Assembly: GCF_013019105.1 (NCBI RefSeq)
Contig: NZ_BLTE01000002.1
Location: 1 to 64,000, forward strand
Source: Fundidesulfovibrio magnetotacticus
GTDB lineage: Bacteria > Desulfobacterota > Desulfovibrionia > Desulfovibrionales > Desulfovibrionaceae
Direction: 5' to 3'
Length of the DNA stretch: 64,000 nucleotides
Shown here: one piece after another, positions 62,307-64,000 of the stretch
Position numbering within the stretch: the stretch's first letter is position 1
Layout of the letters: every line of letters begins with the position of its first letter
Position numbers and translations under genes: made by a program
Notes under the pieces: model-generated
Databases searched by the model: none
Seen by the model: only the letters and a program-made list of their open reading frames with translations
Told to the model about the DNA's origin: nothing

Positions 62307-63569
62307 ATGTCCACCGACCACGCCGGAGCGCACGCGCTTCCCGCGCCGACGCGCCGTCGGGGGGGCGCTCCAGCGCTCTCCCTCCCGCGCCCCTCCCGCC
62401 TGACGGCCGCCCTGGCCCTGCTGGCCGCCTGCCTCCTCTCCGCCTGCGGCAAAGAGGAGCCCGTCCGCCCCGCGCCCCGCTCCGTGCAGGCCCCCGTGGC
62501 CGTGGTCCGGGCCGTGGAGGCCGTGGAGTGCCGCTCCTTCCCGGCCCAGGTGGAGTCGCTGGGCTCCGTGACCCTGGCGGGCAAGTCCCCGGGCGCGGTG
62601 GTGGAGGTGTTCGCCCAGGAGGGCCAGGCCCTCAAGGCCGGGGACCCCATCCTGCGCCTGGACGACCAGGAGCTCAAAAGCCGCGAGCAGTCCCTGACGG
62701 CCTCCATGGCCCAGGCCGCCTCGGAGCGCCAGGCCGTGGCCGCCAAGGCCGCCCACGCACGGGCCAACCTGGAGCGCCTGGCCAAACTGCTGACCCAGAA
62801 GGTCATCAGCCAGGACGACTTCGAGCGCGCCCGCACCGAGGCCCTGGCCCTGGCCCGCGAGGAGGAGGCCATCGCCGCCCGCGAGCGCTCCGTGGCCGCC
62901 CAGCGCGACGAGTTGCGCGCCCAGGGCCAGTACCTGCACATCACCGCCCCCTTCGACGGCGTGCTCTCCCGCCGCTTCGTGGACCTGGGGGCCTTCGTCA
63001 CCGCCGGGCAGCCCCTGGCGCTGGTGGACGCCGTGTCCTCGGGCTTCGACCTCACGGCCCAGGTGGACGAGAGCCTGCTCTACACCCTCCACGTGGGCCA
63101 GCCCCTGGTGGGCGCCGTGCCGGCCCTCTCGCCCGCGCCCTTCGCCGCCCGCGTACGCGCCGTGGTGGGCCGCGTGGACCCGGCCACGCGCACCTTCCGG
63201 CTCAAGGCCGAGCTGCCCCCCCTGGGCGCGCAGCCCAGGGCCGGGCTCTACGGCAGGCTCTTCGTGCCCGCGCGCACGGCCAGAAAGATCCTCGTGCCCG
63301 CGGCCTGCCTGGCCCCGCGAGGCGACCTGCCCGCCGTGTTCACCGTGGACGACAAGGGCCTGGCCGCCCTGCGCGTGGTCAAGACGGGCGGGCGCTTCCT
63401 CAAGGTGGAGTTCGACGGCAAGCCCTTCCTCACCGACTCCGAAGCCTTCGACGACCCCTCCCGCGAGGCCTTCGTGGAGATCCTCTCCGGGCTCTCCGAG
63501 GGCGACCGCGTGGCCTGCGCCGGGAGCGTCCCCTTGCGCGACGGCGACCGCGTGGAGGCCGCCCCGTGA
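62307..63569 (+). CDS. RND efflux periplasmic adaptor lipoprotein
   Basis: 420 residues. Signal with lipobox LLSAC (Cys about 47), then MFP features: lipoyl halves (GKSPGAVVEVFAQEGQALKA and ITAPFDGVLSRRFVDLGAFV), a coiled-coil hairpin (about 125-200), beta barrel and a membrane-proximal domain. It links an RND pump to an outer-membrane channel. Start at 62307 with AGGAGG seven bases upstream. Its stop overlaps the RND pump start (GTGA). Confidence 0.9.
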   Translation: MSTDHAGAHALPAPTRRRGGAPALSLPRPSRLTAALALLAACLLSACGKEEPVRPAPRSVQAPVAVVRAVEAVECRSFPAQVESLGSVTLAGKSPGAVVEVFAQEGQALKAGDPILRLDDQELKSREQSLTASMAQAASERQAVAAKAAHARANLERLAKLLTQKVISQDDFERARTEALALAREEEAIAARERSVAAQRDELRAQGQYLHITAPFDGVLSRRFVDLGAFVTAGQPLALVDAVSSGFDLTAQVDESLLYTLHVGQPLVGAVPALSPAPFAARVRAVVGRVDPATRTFRLKAELPPLGAQPRAGLYGRLFVPARTARKILVPAACLAPRGDLPAVFTVDDKGLAALRVVKTGGRFLKVEFDGKPFLTDSEAFDDPSREAFVEILSGLSEGDRVACAGSVPLRDGDRVEAAP

Positions 63570-64000
63570 GCGCCGAGCCCCCCCGCCACGACCTTCTGGC
63601 GCGCGTCACGGCCGCCTTCGTGGACTCCCGACTCGTGCCGCTCATGGTGCTGGCCTCGCTCTTCCTGGGGGTCTTCGCGGTGGTCAAGACGCCCAGCGAG
63701 GAGGAGCCCCAGATCACGGCCCCCATGATCGACGTGCACGTCTCCATGCCCGGGGCCACGCCCCGGGAGATCGAGCGGCGCGTGGCGGCCCCCATGGAGA
63801 AGATCCTCATGGAGATCCCCGGGGTGGAGTACGTCTACTCCACGGCCGGGCACGGCGAGGCCCTCTGCGTGGTGCGCTTCGAGGTGGGCCAGGACCCCGA
63901 ACGCAGCGCCGTGAAAACCCACGACCGCCTCTTCCAGCACCTGGACTGGATCCCCCCGGGCTGCTCCCAGCCCCTGCTCAAGCCCCGCTCCATCGACGAC
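63566..64000 (+). CDS. RND efflux transporter, N-terminal part (cut by window end)
   Basis: First 145 residues: TM1 (SRLVPLMVLASLFLGVFAVV) and the start of the first porter loop (EEEPQITAPMIDVHVSMPGA, MEKILMEIPGVEYVYSTAG). AcrB/HAE1-like inner-membrane pump using proton force. GTG start overlaps the adaptor stop by four bases. The EEEPQI form suits the heavy-efflux group of AcrB-type proteins; substrate unknown. Confidence 0.88.
   Translation, partial: MSAEPPRHDLLARVTAAFVDSRLVPLMVLASLFLGVFAVVKTPSEEEPQITAPMIDVHVSMPGATPREIERRVAAPMEKILMEIPGVEYVYSTAGHGEALCVVRFEVGQDPERSAVKTHDRLFQHLDWIPPGCSQPLLKPRSIDD

Noticed and set aside
60689-63055. 788-codon minus-strand frame across the aminotransferase and adaptor
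   Set aside because: Antisense shadow that crosses a strong plus-strand terminator at 62075-62111; no ribosome site or motif.

Overview
The window looks like part of a Desulfovibrionales-type deltaproteobacterial chromosome (a Fundidesulfovibrio/Desulfovibrio-like host is my inference). The support is a very GC-rich core, hybrid cluster protein, a quinol NO reductase, a corrinoid/DUF1638 methyltransferase set, a bacteriohemerythrin and many large PAS kinases. No database was consulted.

Layout. (1) Positions 1 to about 47238 are an accessory region made of two integrative elements in tandem, both inserted in the 3' half of one tRNA-Ala(GGC) gene (47194-47269, minus strand). A 45-bp piece of that tRNA, from its 3' CCA to the anticodon, is repeated at 21-65, 19440-19484 and 47194-47238. 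Element A (about 19.4 kb) lies between the first two copies and element B (about 27.8 kb) between the last two. (2) From 47400 to the end the sequence is ordinary high-GC core, nearly all on the plus strand.

The two elements share one plan, read on the minus strand: DUF6573-like gene and small genes, replication ATPase, iteron/AT-rich origin-like region just past its 3' end, HTH/AbrB-like regulator, short FimB-like tyrosine recombinase, small gene, full-length integrase. Each end carries its own repeated arm-type motif: GATGTCACC in A, GCCAAC in B. A GC-rich cis-element recurs upstream of several operons in both. B also carries a TGT/DpdA-like protein, an SPL-like radical SAM protein, an AAA+ protein without a GAFTGA loop and an unknown protein. 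This is the most unusual gene set in the window.

Cargo. Element A carries a four-gene overlapping operon (corrinoid protein, UroD-type methyltransferase, DUF1638 protein, hybrid GAF histidine kinase), a periplasmic-binding-protein/PAS-kinase pair and a bacteriohemerythrin. Element B carries an outer-membrane barrel and a secreted alkylsulfatase, a NIT-domain diguanylate cyclase, a TetR-controlled DevBCA/MacB-like exporter, and an NO-defence pair (hcp and qNor). The cargo therefore reads as signalling plus surfactant and nitrosative-stress tolerance.

Core. Dipeptide-type ABC permeases, recN, phoB-phoR-pstB-phoU, a cardiolipin synthase, a second binding-protein/PAS-kinase pair related to the one in element A, a PLP aminotransferase and the start of an RND efflux operon.
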